The position numbers and the translations under genes were made by a program. From Narthecium ossifragum (lineage: Eukaryota; Streptophyta; Magnoliopsida; Dioscoreales; Nartheciaceae), in contig OY986973.1 of the NCBI GenBank assembly GCA_963920575.1, positions 5,187,054 to 5,251,053 of the forward strand: DNA of 64,000 nucleotides, given 5' to 3'. The notes beneath the pieces were generated by a model. The model worked only from the letters and a program-made list of their open reading frames with translations, searched no databases and was not told where the DNA came from. This document shows positions 10,096 to 21,107 of the stretch, one piece after another; within the stretch, counting starts at the first letter, position 1, and each line of letters starts with the position of its first letter.

Positions 10096-11097
10096 ATGTC
10101 CTCCTCCGGCGACGGTGCCGCCACCCCTTACGAGGTCGAGAACTGCCGCGGCGTGGTCCGCGTCTACAGCGACGGCACGATCTACCGTTCTCCACTCCCC
10201 TCCGTCCCCGTCCCTCTCCCAGACGACCACCCCGTCGAGTGTAAGGACCTCCCCTTCTCCTCCCACGGCCTGCTTCTGAGACTCTACCGCCTCCGGCGGG
10301 ATCCCGCCGGCTCCCACTCTAACTCCAAGCTCCCCGTCCTCCTCCAATTCCACGGCGGTGGCTTCTGCATCGGCTCCTTCTCCATGCCGCCCATGCACAA
10401 CGAAGGCGTGCGCCTCGCCTCCGACCTCCCCGCGCTCGTCATAGCCCCCGACTACCGCCTCGCCCCCGAGCACCGCCTCCCGGCCGCCATCGACGACGCG
10501 GCCGCCGCGCTCGCCTGGCTCCGCTCCCAGGCATCCTCCCCCGACCCAGACCCCTGGATAGCCGAGTCCGCCGACTTCTCCCGAGTCTTCATCTCCGGCG
10601 AATCGGCCGGGGCCAATCTCGTCCACCACCTGGCCCTCCGATCATCCGAAGCACCCGATCTAAACCCTCTCCGAGTCCGGGGGTACGTCCTCCTGATGCC
10701 CTTCTTCGCTGGGACCCGGCGCACGAGATCCGAATCGGAGTGCCCCAAGGAGGCGTTCTTGAACTTGGAGCAGAACGACAGGTATTGGAGGCTGGCGCTG
10801 CCGGAGGACGCGACGATGGACGACCCGATGGCGAACCCTCTCGGGCCGAAGAGCCGCAGCCTGGAGGGGTTGGGGACGGAGGCAATGCTGGTGGTGGTGG
10901 GAGGGAAGGATCTATTGAGGGATCGCGGCGTGGAGTACGCGGAGAGGCTGAAGGAGCTCGGGAAGCCGGTGGAGCTGGTGGAGTTCGCGGCGGAGCAGCA
11001 TGGATTCTTTGCGATGGCCTCGAAGAGCGAGGCGGCGGATGAGTTAGTTCGGGTTCTCAGGCGGTTCGTTGAGGAGAAAGGCGAAGCGTCGAGTTAG
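10096..11097 (+). CDS. Plant class-I carboxylesterase (CXE, GID1-like alpha/beta hydrolase)
   Basis: A complete intronless frame of 333 residues, the usual size for plant CXE proteins. It has the oxyanion-hole motif HGGGF (residues 86-90), the nucleophile elbow GESAG with Ser170, Asp272 in GGKDLLRDR, and His302 in EQHGFF. The catalytic triad and oxyanion hole are therefore all present. DYRLAPEHRLPAA (119-131) is also typical. The intact His separates it from the gibberellin receptor GID1, which has lost the catalytic His. Family members hydrolyse short acyl esters or act on hormone and defence esters; the substrate here cannot be told. There is no signal peptide, so it is probably cytosolic. 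The start is chosen for its CACC-ATG context and TATA spacing. Codon use is strongly GC-rich, unlike the AT-rich surroundings. Nearest family relatives by eye are CXE15/CXE8-like proteins. Confidence 0.93.
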   Translation: MSSSGDGAATPYEVENCRGVVRVYSDGTIYRSPLPSVPVPLPDDHPVECKDLPFSSHGLLLRLYRLRRDPAGSHSNSKLPVLLQFHGGGFCIGSFSMPPMHNEGVRLASDLPALVIAPDYRLAPEHRLPAAIDDAAAALAWLRSQASSPDPDPWIAESADFSRVFISGESAGANLVHHLALRSSEAPDLNPLRVRGYVLLMPFFAGTRRTRSESECPKEAFLNLEQNDRYWRLALPEDATMDDPMANPLGPKSRSLEGLGTEAMLVVVGGKDLLRDRGVEYAERLKELGKPVELVEFAAEQHGFFAMASKSEAADELVRVLRRFVEEKGEASS

Positions 11098-11279
11098 ATG
11101 AGGCGGCGGATGAGTTAGTTCGGGGTCTCAGGCGGTACGTTCTCAGCATGGATTCTTTGCGCATCTTTAGATTCATTCGAAACCTACATCTTAGATCCAT
11201 ATATTTCTCTGGTTGTAATAAGGTTTTCTCATTGTCAATTTTAATTTTAATTTTAATTTTTTTTTTTTTCTCTCTCTCT
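11098..11279. other. 3' flank of the carboxylesterase, with local duplication
   Basis: Just after the stop codon, the last coding bases (GAGGCGGCGGATGAGTTAGT, from about 11030) recur at about 11100-11119. This is a small tandem duplication of the gene's 3' end. An AT-rich stretch follows, ending in a (TTTTAA)n/T/CT tract at about 11240-11282, where a truncated Copia element begins. Confidence 0.6.
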
Positions 11280-12933
11280 CTGGTGTAGTCCTTGGCCACC
11301 AGAAAAGTCTTGTATTCATCAATAGTCCCGGCCATCTCCCGTTTAATCTTATGAACCATTTGTTCCCAATTATATACGTTTCATGGACTCTATTTCCTCT
11401 TTCATACATTTAATCCATTCCCCCGGTTTTAGGAATCGAAAGAGTTGCTCGAATAGTTGTAGGAATCTTTTCACGGATCCTCCTGCGAGGTTGAGATGGT
11501 TATGATCATTTTCCGTAGGAGAAAAATCATTAATTGTATCACTCTCACTAACAGTAGGTTGATCATGAATTTCCTCAACTATTTGTTTGGGTGTTTTATA
11601 AATTTGATCTTTCACTTCATAAAGTTGAAAATTCTCAATAATCTCTCATTGTTTAGGGAGTTCCTTTTCTAAGAAGACAACATCTCATGATTCAATTTAT
11701 GTAACTTTCACATCAGTTTCTTCACATAGAAATACAAATCCTTTGGAATTAGTCGAGTATCTTATAAGGATACACTTCTTCCCCCTAAGAACAAGTTTTC
11801 TGTATTGGTAAGAAATTGTGTGTATATAAGCTGCACACCCCCAAGGATGAAAATTTCTTAAATTAGGTTTTTCGCCATTCAATAATTCATCTAGGGTGGA
11901 GAACACAGATTTGGAGGGCACATAATTGAGTATATATGCAGCAGTTAATAATGCATCTCCCCAAAAGGACATTGGCAAATTAGCTTGTGCCATCATCGAC
12001 CTAAACATGTCTAATAGGGTCATATTCCTTCTTTCTGCAACTCCATTTTGTTGAAGAGTATAACGAATAGTTAGCTGTCTAGCTATACCCTTGTCATCAC
12101 AAAGACATTTAAATTGTTCAAATAGATATTCACGACCTCTATCGGTCCTAAGAGACTTGATATTTGTGTTTAATTGATTCTTAACCAATTTTGTATAATG
12201 AATGAAGCAATATAATACTTAAAACTTATGAGAGATCAAATAAACCTGACCAAATGTTCTGAAACTATCTATAAATGTGATGAAATAGAAAGCTCCATGC
12301 CTAGCCCTCACATTCATTGGGCCACACATCAGAATGGATTAATTATGAAGGTGATGTGGCTCTTTTCGCTTTGCGAAATGGTAACATTGTTGATTTTTCA
12401 GCAAGGCAATGCTCACAAGTGGGTAAATCGACTTGAGCTAGTGAGCCCGACAAGCCTTCTCTAGCCAACCTATTAAGTCGATCCTGCCCAATATGTCATA
12501 ATCTAGCATGCCATAGAAGATTATCATCTACAACAACACTAAAATTACTAACAATATAAGCGGTAGTATTGTCGATTACATTAACAGGTACGGTGTCCAA
12601 CATCATAAAACCATCCAACACATAACCACAACCATGATAAACATTTGTCCAGAAACACGTTAATATTGTTGTTCACAAACATAACACTAAAACCTAAGCC
12701 TAGAAGAACAAGCACATAAACTAAATTTCATCAAACGTCCGGAGCGTAAAGCATATCATGAAAATATAGATTGCGACCACCCCGAAATACTAGCTTGTAG
12801 GTACCGATCCCAAGCACTTTAGCGGAAGCATTATTTCTCATGTATATGCGTCTACTTCCTTTCGGTAATCGACGAAATTCCACGAAGGTGGTTCGATCTC
12901 TCGCTATGTGGTTTGTTGCTGCTGAGTCTACGG
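11280..12933 (-). pseudogene. Copia pol remnant: protease, integrase, start of RT
   Basis: Read on the minus strand, the pieces occur in Copia order. Protease: DSAATNHIA at about 12920-12890. GAG-pre-integrase zinc-binding region at about 12520-12350, with a stop where the family has a Cys. Integrase core at 12188-11697, with LRTDRGREY carrying a catalytic Asp and NGVAERRN carrying the catalytic Glu, then HPWGCAAYIH. The start of reverse transcriptase is seen at about 11350-11290 (EYKTFLVAKDYT). The frame is broken by several stops and shifts. The RT catalytic core, RNase H and 3' LTR are gone: the element is cut at about 11280, about 180 bp downstream of the carboxylesterase. It cannot move by itself. 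Confidence 0.85.
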
Positions 12934-13856
12934 TTAAAAAGGAACAGTTTCAGCCAACATCAAACAACTACTAGCAAACAAGTTAGAGGGAGTAGGCATA
13001 GCTTTTAGCATATTTGGCTTAGTGCATTCACGAGCGAAGTGACTCGGCTTGCCACAGTTAAAGCAATTCTTGTTTTTCTTGTCTTCATTGCCACCACACT
13101 TACCTCTTTTGTGTTTGTCATTCTTTAGACTAAATCCATATACTTTGCCTTTTCCTTTGAAATTCCTACCTTTGCCTCGTTTGTGTTTAAAGCTTGAAGC
13201 TTTGCACGATGAGAATTCGGTCATAAAGGCTTTTTCAACAGGTTTCTTAGCATGAAGACAATCTTCTTCTAACTCGACATGATGAGCAACATCATCAAAA
13301 GTCTTGATATTGTCATTGTGAGTAAGATTTGTCTTCATGTGTTCCCAAGAGCTAGGCAAAGTATGGATTACTACTTGAATTTGATGTTCGTCAGCCATTT
13401 CATGCCCAGCAATCTTCAATTCACTTATCATGTTTGACATGATTGGTAGATGCAGTCTCATTGAATGATGCTGACGCTTCTTATACATGTCGAAATTGAG
13501 GGTTAATTGACGAAGTCTAGTAGTAGGGGTTCCTCCATATTGGACCTTAACAACATCCCAAACAACCATGGTTGAACTATGCTTTTCAAAACAACATCAA
13601 GTCATTTCTCATGTTGCTTAACATCAATATGCGAGTAACTCTATCTTTGCGCCTATAAGCTTGATAGAGTTCAAGATTGTGCCTATATTGAGCAGTTGTA
13701 CCTTGCTCGGGTTTAGCCATAGGTTGCGTTAATAGTTTCTAGCATGTCTTGCTCTTTCAAGAGATATTGAATTTTCCTATGCCATACATCATAGTTTTTC
13801 TCATTCAGTTTGTCCCCCTGGTTCAGATCAACGACAATGCCTTTTGTTGCAGTCAT
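12934..13856 (-). pseudogene. Copia gag remnant with CCHC zinc knuckle
   Basis: Gag begins at the ATG at 13856 on the minus strand (MTATKGIVVDLNQGDKL), followed by the YDVWHRKIQYLL segment typical of plant Copia gag. After a frame break near 13600 the frame continues with the UBN2-type core (13569-13270), a basic Lys/Gly/Arg-rich region, and one zinc knuckle, CFNCGKPSHFARECTKP, with the C-x2-C-x4-H-x4-C pattern. It runs straight into the protease remnant, so gag and pol belong to one decayed element. Confidence 0.85.
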
Positions 13857-14349
13857 TCTAATTTAGAGACAATAAACTAAAATAAGGAACTAGTACAATT
13901 AAATTCTATCAAATCTTGCATCAATATATGAAATTAAGGAAAAATAATCTAACACATGTAATAGTAACAAAAGAGAATATCTATAACATTCTATCAATTC
14001 CTAAATACATAATTGAATTATTAATACTTAATCCATAATTGCACAAGAGTTCATTCATTAGGTGAAAAATAAAATTTTCAAACCTAATACTTCCAACTGA
14101 ATAAGATATAAAATCATGCATACATTCAACACAATAAGACAAAACTTCTTTTACATGATATTTAAATATATAACAAGTTACTCAAATCAATCTAACATAC
14201 CCTAGTCATGTTTGGTTCTCTTAGGATGAGGACCAAAAGCAGACTTAGTCTCAGAAACCTTACTAGAAAACTCTCCGGACCCAATGAGTTCTTCTTTAGA
14301 TGCACTTAGAGGCTTAGTGAGATCCTCTTCGGACGTAGTTAGAGGCTTA
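13857..14349. other. Copia leader or flank; no complete gene
   Basis: AT-rich sequence upstream of the minus-strand gag. A short minus-strand open stretch at about 14345-14205 (KPLTTSEEDLTKPL, ending HPKRTKHD) looks protein-like but is not recognised. The PIF-like element starts directly after it. Confidence 0.4.
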
Positions 14350-15214
14350 GGGGGCGTTTGGTTGTGTGAATCGATGATGCATGTGCATCGTGGGATGCAT
14401 GCATCGGCTATCAGATGTTGGTGTTTGGTTTGCCTTTGGGATCATATGATGCAACATTATTTATATAATGTTCATATTAAAATAATATATATTATATTAT
14501 TTGTAAAATTTTCATATAATGATGCAATAAAGTTAAATTTTAATATATATTAAAAATTTAATATATATTATATGATGTTTTAATATTATATATATATTAA
14601 AATTTGACTTTATTGCATCATTATGTAAACATTATATGAATAATATATATATATATTCACATAATGATGCAATAAAGTTAAATTTTAATAAACATATTAA
14701 AATATTATATTATTTTATATCTCAATAATATATATTATTCATATAAAGTTCACATAATGATGCAATAAAGTTAAATTTTAATATACATATTAAAATATTA
14801 TATTATTTTAATCTCAATAATATATATATATATATATATATATTATTCATATAAAGTTCACACAATGATGCAATAAAGTTAAATTTTAATATATATATTA
14901 AAATATTATATTATTTTAATCTCAATAATATATATATATATATTATTGATATAATGTTGTGAATATATATATTAAAATTTTATTATATTATGTTTGGTTT
15001 GCCTTTGGGTCAGTGCCGGGTTCGCCAGTGAAAGCTCGCGCGAGGGTGCATCGTATGAAACGATGAAACGGTCATTTTGACCGTTTCATACAATGCACAA
15101 AATCAGCTGAAAATGCATCGGGTGATATATGTATCGCGCGATGCGCCGTGCGAACCAAACGGTGGATCAAAGTATCATGGTGCATCACGCGATGCACCAT
15201 GCGAACTAAACAGG
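14350..15214. mobile_element. PIF/Harbinger-like element, right end uncertain
   Basis: The left end is TTA followed by GGGGGCGTTTGGTT, as in the 2881-3880 element. On the right, several candidate inverted ends occur in series (CGAACCAAACGG near 15150, GAACTAAACAGGGG near 15210, AACCAAACAGGATTGGGG near 15255), each with GATGCAT-type motifs next to it. A second TTA is not found at any of them. The interior is AT-rich with no transposase. Confidence 0.5.
14520..14990 (+). repeat. AT-rich tandem repeats of about 100-120 bp
   Basis: Four or more copies of a unit carrying ATAATGATGCAATAAAGTT followed by AAATTTTAATATA and TATTAAAATATT motifs, separated by (TA)n runs. The first part also occurs in inverted orientation (about 14600-14640), so the block could fold into long hairpins. 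Confidence 0.75.
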
Positions 15215-15273
15215 GGATTGGTGCATGCACACTTATGCACGGAACCAAACAGGATTGGGGAGCCCTAACGTTG

Positions 15274-15548
15274 GGGTAGCTATGGCAGTCCCTGCCATAG
15301 CTAGTCTACACCGTGGATCTTCATCAACTTACAAGGAACGGTGTAGATCCGTTTTAATCTTTAAAGAGAGAAACTTTGACTAGCTCCCACCAAATTTGAA
15401 TTTGGAATCGCCTCTTCTTGCCCTACCTCTCACTCTCCTCCTCCACCTCCCTCCTCCAATCCGACCCCTCCACCGCCACAAGCACCAGTTCCTCCGCCGT
15501 TGTCGGTATATTGATCTTCGCTGACCTCTTCCTCTCTTTCATTGCACC
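15274..15548 (+). repeat. Left terminal inverted repeat of the Pack-MULE
   Basis: About 275 bp matching the reverse complement of 18496-18772 with scattered mismatches. Its outer end also contains a small internal palindrome (TAGCTATGGCAG ... CTGCCATAGCTA). Confidence 0.88.
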
Positions 15549-17504
15549 CCTTCTTTCGGAGCTCGAAGTCGAAACTGAAGACGCCGGTTGGCATCGAGGC
15601 CGTAACGAAGGATATCTCTTTTGCTACATATTGGAGCCCGCTCGCCATTGAACGCTAGAACCGGTGGCGGAACTGGGATGATCCAGCAGCTGAACATGGC
15701 GAGGCCTCGCTGACGGAGGCGTGGAGGAGCGTCAACGTTAGGGTTTTGGATGAGCTCTTGCAACTGAGGACGACATCCTCCCCTCTCCGACTTCTAAATC
15801 ACCTTCCTCTTTTCCTTGATCTAATATAAGCCCTTCTCAACTCTTTCTCTGGGGATTGAAGGCGCTTACTTTGAAAAAGATAAGATCTTTTAGTAGATGG
15901 CTGCTAATTGATATAATTTACGCCTGTGTCGAAGAAAATAGAAAATCTACAGTCTTCAAATTGGTTCGTGCTATTTGGAAATTTTTATATTACTACTATC
16001 TTCTTTAGGCTTATTTGATTTGAATTTATGTATTCTGTACTGTTTCCAAGTATGTGGTTTCTCCCTAATCCAAGTTATTGTATAACTTGGGTTAGACAAG
16101 AATTTGTGTTATTTGAGGGACTCAATGAGATAATTTGATGGTGTCTTGTGGATTTGTTGAGAAGAAATTAGTTTAACTGTGTTGCTGCAAACAGTACTTT
16201 AATGGTGTCTTGCTGCTTGTTGTTTACTTCAAAAACATCCATAGGATTAAGCCTACAAGGGGGACCATGTCTCAAGTGTTGGGGAATGTTTTGCAGCATT
16301 GAAACAATTCAACCTCATATTGTAAATAATCCCACTTGTAGCTTTCTATTCCAGCTCTTTCAAAATTTAAGCTCATGCCGTATTCTTTCAACATAACAGT
16401 TTTTTAAACAGAGTATAGCTTTAAATGCATGCCTAAATTTGAGAATCTCGATGCTCATGCATTGGACTTTTCAGTATTACTTGAACACTAGGCTTTGCTG
16501 CTAATTTTTACTTTAGTTAGTTGTGCAACTTTTTAATATCAGTGTTTTGTCTTGGTTCTACACATAATATTTGTCTTCTTTATGAAAATGGATTGAATAA
16601 TTGGTGATAAGTCTTGGTTTTTAATTTTTCCTTTGTTCTAATGTTTACCATTTTGAGCTGAAATGGGTCATCTTTTTTATAATCTGCAGTTGGAGCAAAA
16701 TTGATGAGGAGAGGATTGAATTCTTTCCATCTGAACTCAAGGGCAAAGACATTACCAAGCAGTTTTATAATTTGCAGTGTTGAACCTGCATTGAAGGAAG
16801 ATTGGAGTATAAGCTTCCCAAGTTGAAGCTCATCAGTAGATTGGGGTTGAGCTGAACTAACAATGTCCTATAAGAGTCATATTTGTAATACGATCCACTT
16901 TTTTGTCCTGGGAAAGCTCAGCAGTAGCTTTTCTGTCCAGCATGTGCTGAATTGATAATGTCCAGTAATACAATTGGCTTTTATCTCAAATGTGAATACA
17001 ATCAACTTTTTTCTCCAATGTGAATTGTTCAGTAAACAAGTTTTGAATGTGAATTGTAACGCATTGCATTCATGTAGAGCATTCTTGTACATGGTGAAAT
17101 ATGATCCACATTCACAATACATTCAAATTCAAATTATGCTTATAAAAACTAAACAACAAGACTCACATTAGCACTCCAATTTACATTCACAATACATTCA
17201 AAGTATGCTTATAAAACCTTAACAACAAGACTGACAATACAATCCATGTCATTCATAAGTTTTGTACAAAATACAATCCAGTTCAAACATTGAGATCTTC
17301 ACTCATTCTATTACAACACAATTTGAACATTAATTACATACTAAATAAGACAAGATTAGCTCTTGAGATTTTCACATAAGTCCTGCCCAGACTATCCAGT
17401 TGAGATATGAGAGTCTTGCCCAAACATTTCAAGAACAGAGTATGTTGTCTTTCCTGATCCATTGTGAGCTTTTGCCACCAGATAATTATGCGGCGGAGTC
17501 AAAA

Positions 17505-18498
17505 TTGAAGGGCAGTGAGACAAGAGCTTGAACGTGAGTGGCGATAAGATCTGGTAAGGGATGCTTGACGCACAATGTCGAAGCAGGGTAAATCACATTG
17601 AGAACATCCCCTTGAATAACCTGTATATCATAGATCATCCAAAAATTGAAAATAAAATTTAGGAAGAGGAAGGAAAATGTTGGTGGTTGCATGCATGGAT
17701 GCATCAATTGAAGAGACTGCACAATTTCTTTGAGTATTTAGAAGCAATAAATCAGGTTATAAATTGAAATTTATTGCATTCTGCCCTATGTCCATCTTTG
17801 CAAACTAAAATATTAGCATGCTCATACCTGACTGGATATATAAGGTAGTACAACTTTTTTGAGAACACAAATAACCATAGAACATTGAAATCCTGTGTAG
17901 TGAATAACCATAATGTTCGAAGTAATATAGATAAACTAGAAGTTTGGCGAGAAGAGGAAGAACCATAAGTTAGTTCTTCAGCATACAGCAATGCCAAAAT
18001 TAAACCATAATTTCCACAAACTGAGATAAACAAGTATTCTCATATGGTTTCTCAGATCCAGCTTGCAACCACAGCAATGCCAAAATTTCCACAAACTGAG
18101 AAGTATTAATTTTAAAAAAATTGAAACAAGTTCATATCTTGGAACCAAATTGCCCCCAAAGCCAGTATTTCTTGGTGGGAAAACAATGCATGCCTCATAG
18201 ATGCGACTTTAAATCCAATAGCAATGGAAACTAACTCACAATGAAAAAGTATTTGCAAATAAGTACCAATTCATGACCAGCTCAAATCACATCAAATCGA
18301 GTAACATAGCTAACAAAAACCCTAATCGACCAAGCCATACCTTTAGCCTCGAAGAAAAAGGAGTGCCCTGGAACCTTCTTAGGAGCTCGAGCACCATACG
18401 GGTGTCTAGCTCCACCGCTACGACGGACTTGGCGACCTAGAGGAGCTTCTTGGTGAGATTTCCCCGTGCCGGGACCGATCTCGAGGACGATGTCGGTG
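17505..18498 (-). pseudogene. Captured KsgA/Dim1-type rRNA adenine dimethyltransferase fragment
   Basis: Exon 1 (about 18498-18341) encodes the SAM-binding motif VLEIGPGTG, then, after a frameshift, NLTKKLL, a stop, and VAKSVVAVELDTRMVLEL followed by RRFQGTPF. A GT donor lies at 18340-18339. Exon 2 starts at 17620 after a TATACAG acceptor and reads VIQGDVLN, DLPCFDIV, then SIPYQILSPLTFKLLSH, matching motif IV (N-I/L-P-Y) of the family with Asn changed to Ser. The parent enzyme dimethylates two adenines near the 3' end of small-subunit rRNA. This copy has frameshifts and a stop, and lacks the N-terminus and most of the C-terminus. The retained intron shows capture from genomic DNA. Confidence 0.85.
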
Positions 18499-18772
18499 GG
18501 TATGATGCAAAAGAGGAAGAGGCCGGCGAAGATCAATATACCGACAGCGGCGGAGGAACTGGTGCTTGCGGCGGTGGAGGGGTCGGATTGGAGGAGGGAG
18601 GAGGAGGAGAAGAGCGAGAGGTATGGCAGGAAGAGGTGATTCCAAATTCAAATTTGGTGGGGGCTAGTCAAAGTTTCTCTCTTTAAGGATTAAAATGGAT
18701 CTACACCGTTCCTTGTAAGTTGATGGAGATCAACGGTGTGGATTAGCTATGGCAGAGCCTGCCATAGCTACC
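18496..18772 (-). repeat. Right terminal inverted repeat of the Pack-MULE
   Basis: Inverted partner of 15274-15548. The captured Dim1-like exon begins at its inner border, so gene capture took place immediately inside the TIR. Confidence 0.88.
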
Positions 18773-18923
18773 CTAACGTTAGATCTACACCGTTCTTAAT
18801 CGCCGATTAAAATAAAATTCATGATTAAAAAACGGCTGAGATGTTCATTCAATGGATCGACTAGATGAATTCTTTACGAAAAAACTATATGTTACGAGAA
18901 ATAACTATCTGTTACCAAACCAT

Positions 18924-18940
18924 CATGATCCTGATACCAA
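18924..18940 (-). other. Possible tRNA-Met primer binding site of a Copia element
   Basis: On the minus strand TTGGTATCAGGATCATG follows a possible LTR end (TTTCTACA). TGGTATCAG is the usual initiator-tRNA-Met primer site of plant Copia elements. It could be the 5' end of the minus-strand Copia remnant at 11280-13856, later split by the Pack-MULE and the PIF-like element. This link is inference. Confidence 0.4.
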
Positions 18941-18992
18941 TGTAGAAATAACTATCTATGAATCAATCAGCGGCGGAACGGGACGAGACTTG

Positions 18993-20432
18993 CCCCCGTT
19001 TGGTTGGGAGTTAAGCGGGTTAGGATTAAGGGGGTTAGGAGTAAAAAAGTGGAGATAAAAAATGGGAAACCTAATCCACTTTTGACGTTTGGCTTAGAAA
19101 CATGGGTAAGACAGTGGGTTAAGCTTTGAATAAGGATAAGAATTAAAAAATATAAAAAATATTTAATATTATAATAGTAGATAAGCTCGTGGGTCAAGAT
19201 TATAATATATAAATTAATTATTAAATTAATTTAAATATATCGACGTAAAGTGTAAAAAATATATAATATTTGGGTATGCTAGTTGGTTAAGATTGTAACA
19301 TTTGAATTAATTATTAAATTAATTCAAATGTTTGTACGTGAAGTGTATAAAATATATAATATTACATCAATGCATAACCATGCGAACCCACTTATATTAA
19401 TATAATAATAATATTTTAATATTTATTATGAAAATAATATAAAATAATGTTTGTACACATTGATGCATCCCATGCGGACCAACTTATACTAATATAATAA
19501 TAATATTTTATATTATTCAAATAATATAAAATAATGTTTTGTACACATCAATGCATCCCCTTCGAACCCACTTATATTAATATAATAATTTTTTAAATAT
19601 TTATTATTAAAATAATATAAAATAATGTTTGTACACATCAATGCATCCCCATTCGGACCCACTTATATTAATATAATAATAATATTTTAATATTTATTAT
19701 GAAAATAAATATAAAATAAAATACTTTTGCATGAAGTAGACCAATCATGATGTGACATGTGACATGTGGCATGTGGACCCACTTATATTAATATTTTATT
19801 ATAATAACATATGAATAATATTATTTAATATAGTACGCATATAAAAAAAATATTATACGTGCGCAAAAGTTTTTATACGCTCATAAAAATATTTATGAGC
19901 TAATAAAATGCATACAAAAATATTTACACGTAAAAAAAAAACACGCACAAAAAATGTTACCACGCACATAAACATTTTTATCCCATCATAACAATATTTG
20001 CATGTATTTTTAGAAGCACGTAAAAAAATCAAAGGACGTAAAAACAATTACCTATGCATAGTGTATTAAATAATATCAATAACATATTATTATAATAAAA
20101 TATTAATATATGTGGGTCCTACATGCTACGTGTTAGTCCATAATTGGTCCACATCGTGTAAAAAAAATATTGGCATCATCAAAATAATATTCGAATACAT
20201 GTGATGGGTGTAAATGAGAGAGAAGTTTAACCCCATTTTCATGTTTAACCCAAAATGGGGGATAACCCTATCCCCATTTTTTACCCAAACACCAAAAGTA
20301 ATGATTATGGGGTTATCCCGATTCCACATACCACCACCTTTCTACTTTTTCTTACCCCCATTCCTTAATCCCACGTTTTCTAGCCCCATCCCCTCTTAAC
20401 CCCACTTTTTCTAACCCTATACCAAATGGGCC
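18993..20432. mobile_element. Non-autonomous Harbinger-like element of about 1.4 kb
   Basis: The left end CCGTTTGGTTGGGAGTTAAG and the right end (reverse complement CCCATTTGGTATAGGGTTAG) are imperfect inverted repeats, both followed by TTAAGGGGG-type motifs. The left 350 bp match the MITE-like repeats at 2452-2775 and 33020-33345 in inverted orientation. No transposase is present and a TSD was not resolved. Confidence 0.5.
19371..19720 (+). repeat. Four tandem repeats of about 89 bp
   Basis: Each unit contains ATGCAT(C/A)CC, a GACCCACTTATATTAATATA-type stretch, and ATAATATAAAATAATG followed by TTTGTACACAT. Starts are at about 19371, 19462, 19550 and 19640. Confidence 0.75.
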
Positions 20433-20487
20433 GGCGTTTGGGGGTAAGAATGGGGTTAACCCTCTTAACCCAGTTCTTACCCCCGAC

Positions 20488-20507
20488 GGGGGGGGGGGGG
20501 GGGGGGG
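20488..20507 (+). repeat. 20-G homopolymer
   Basis: An uninterrupted run of 20 G. It could form G-quadruplex DNA, but may also mark a sequencing or assembly length error. Confidence 0.9.
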
Positions 20508-20573
20508 CGAAATTTAAAACAAAATCACCAATTTTTTTTTCTCTTAAGTAATGCAAAAAGTACCTAAGAATTA

Positions 20574-20765
20574 CAAATTTGTGAAACGATGATTCATCTC
20601 TTGAGCGATGAAATCAAAAACTTGGAAAAACACTTTAACATGAAAATGGTGCATATAAGTAATACTTTGCCCTCCACGCCTCGAATTACTGCGAGTTGGT
20701 ATAATATCTTCCATATTGGGTACACTAATAGAATTATTGACACAAAAAGTTTTTACTTCTTCCAA
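20574..20765 (-). pseudogene. hAT transposase C-terminal fragment (ZMYM1/DUF4371-like)
   Basis: The frame encodes EEVKTFCVNNSISVPNME, then SRRGGQ and HHFHVKVFFQVFDFIAQEM followed by NHRFTN. This is the pattern of plant zinc-finger MYM-type protein 1-like hAT transposases just before the C-terminal dimerisation domain. Only about 60 residues remain. It abuts a universal-stress-protein fragment on the same strand, with the junction at about 20766. Confidence 0.65.
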
Positions 20766-21107
20766 AAATTTATAACCTCCGCCGTCTTCTTCGGATCTGA
20801 CTCCACGAACGGCAGCACATCCGCCGCCCCTGCTGCCAAACCAGACACTATATCACAACCCAGATCAACTGACCAAAAAAAAAAGGTCAGATCTTGGATA
20901 TCGGGGCCGGCGAGCCCGACGACGGAGGTGGGGGTGGGCTTGGTGGGCTTGGCATGGACGACGAAGAGCTTTGAAGGGGCCGACGGCGCCGCTGCCGGAG
21001 AAGAATCAGTGGAGGTTCCACAACAGCATGTAGAAGCTTTGCTCACTATCATCGATTCTCACCACCATCGCCACCGCCTTTGGCCCCGCCTCCGCAGCCG
21101 TCACCAT
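20766..21107 (-). pseudogene. Universal stress protein (USP) fragment
   Basis: From an ATG at 21107 the minus strand reads VAMVVRIDDSEQSFYML, like the first beta-strand and D-E/D-S-E motif of plant USP proteins. After a stop and frame shift it continues KLFVVHAKPTKPTPTSVVGL, then, beyond an unspliced stretch resembling an intron, GAADVLPFVESDPKKTA. These are hallmark segments of one plant USP subfamily. The nucleotide-binding C-terminus is missing and replaced by the hAT fragment. It is non-functional as it stands; whether it was carried by a transposon is unknown. Confidence 0.7.

Larger units (their letters stand above)
15274..18772. mobile_element. Pack-MULE with a captured Dim1-like gene fragment
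   Basis: A 3.5-kb Mutator-like element with terminal inverted repeats of about 275 bp (15274-15548 and 18496-18772), both starting GGGTAGCTATGGCAG or its near match. The target duplication is 9 bp with one mismatch: CTAACGTTG at 15265-15273 and CTAACGTTA at 18773-18781. Long TIRs plus a 9-bp TSD are diagnostic of MULEs. There is no MURA transposase. The right half carries two exons of an rRNA adenine dimethyltransferase gene with an intervening intron. The left half has a short exon-like stretch at about 16688-16790 (WSKIDEERIEFFPSEL) that I cannot name. Confidence 0.88.

Noticed and set aside
10003..11042. Overlapping long frames on both strands across the carboxylesterase gene
   Set aside because: High GC at third positions keeps other frames open. 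None has a conserved motif, while the + frame has the full catalytic set.
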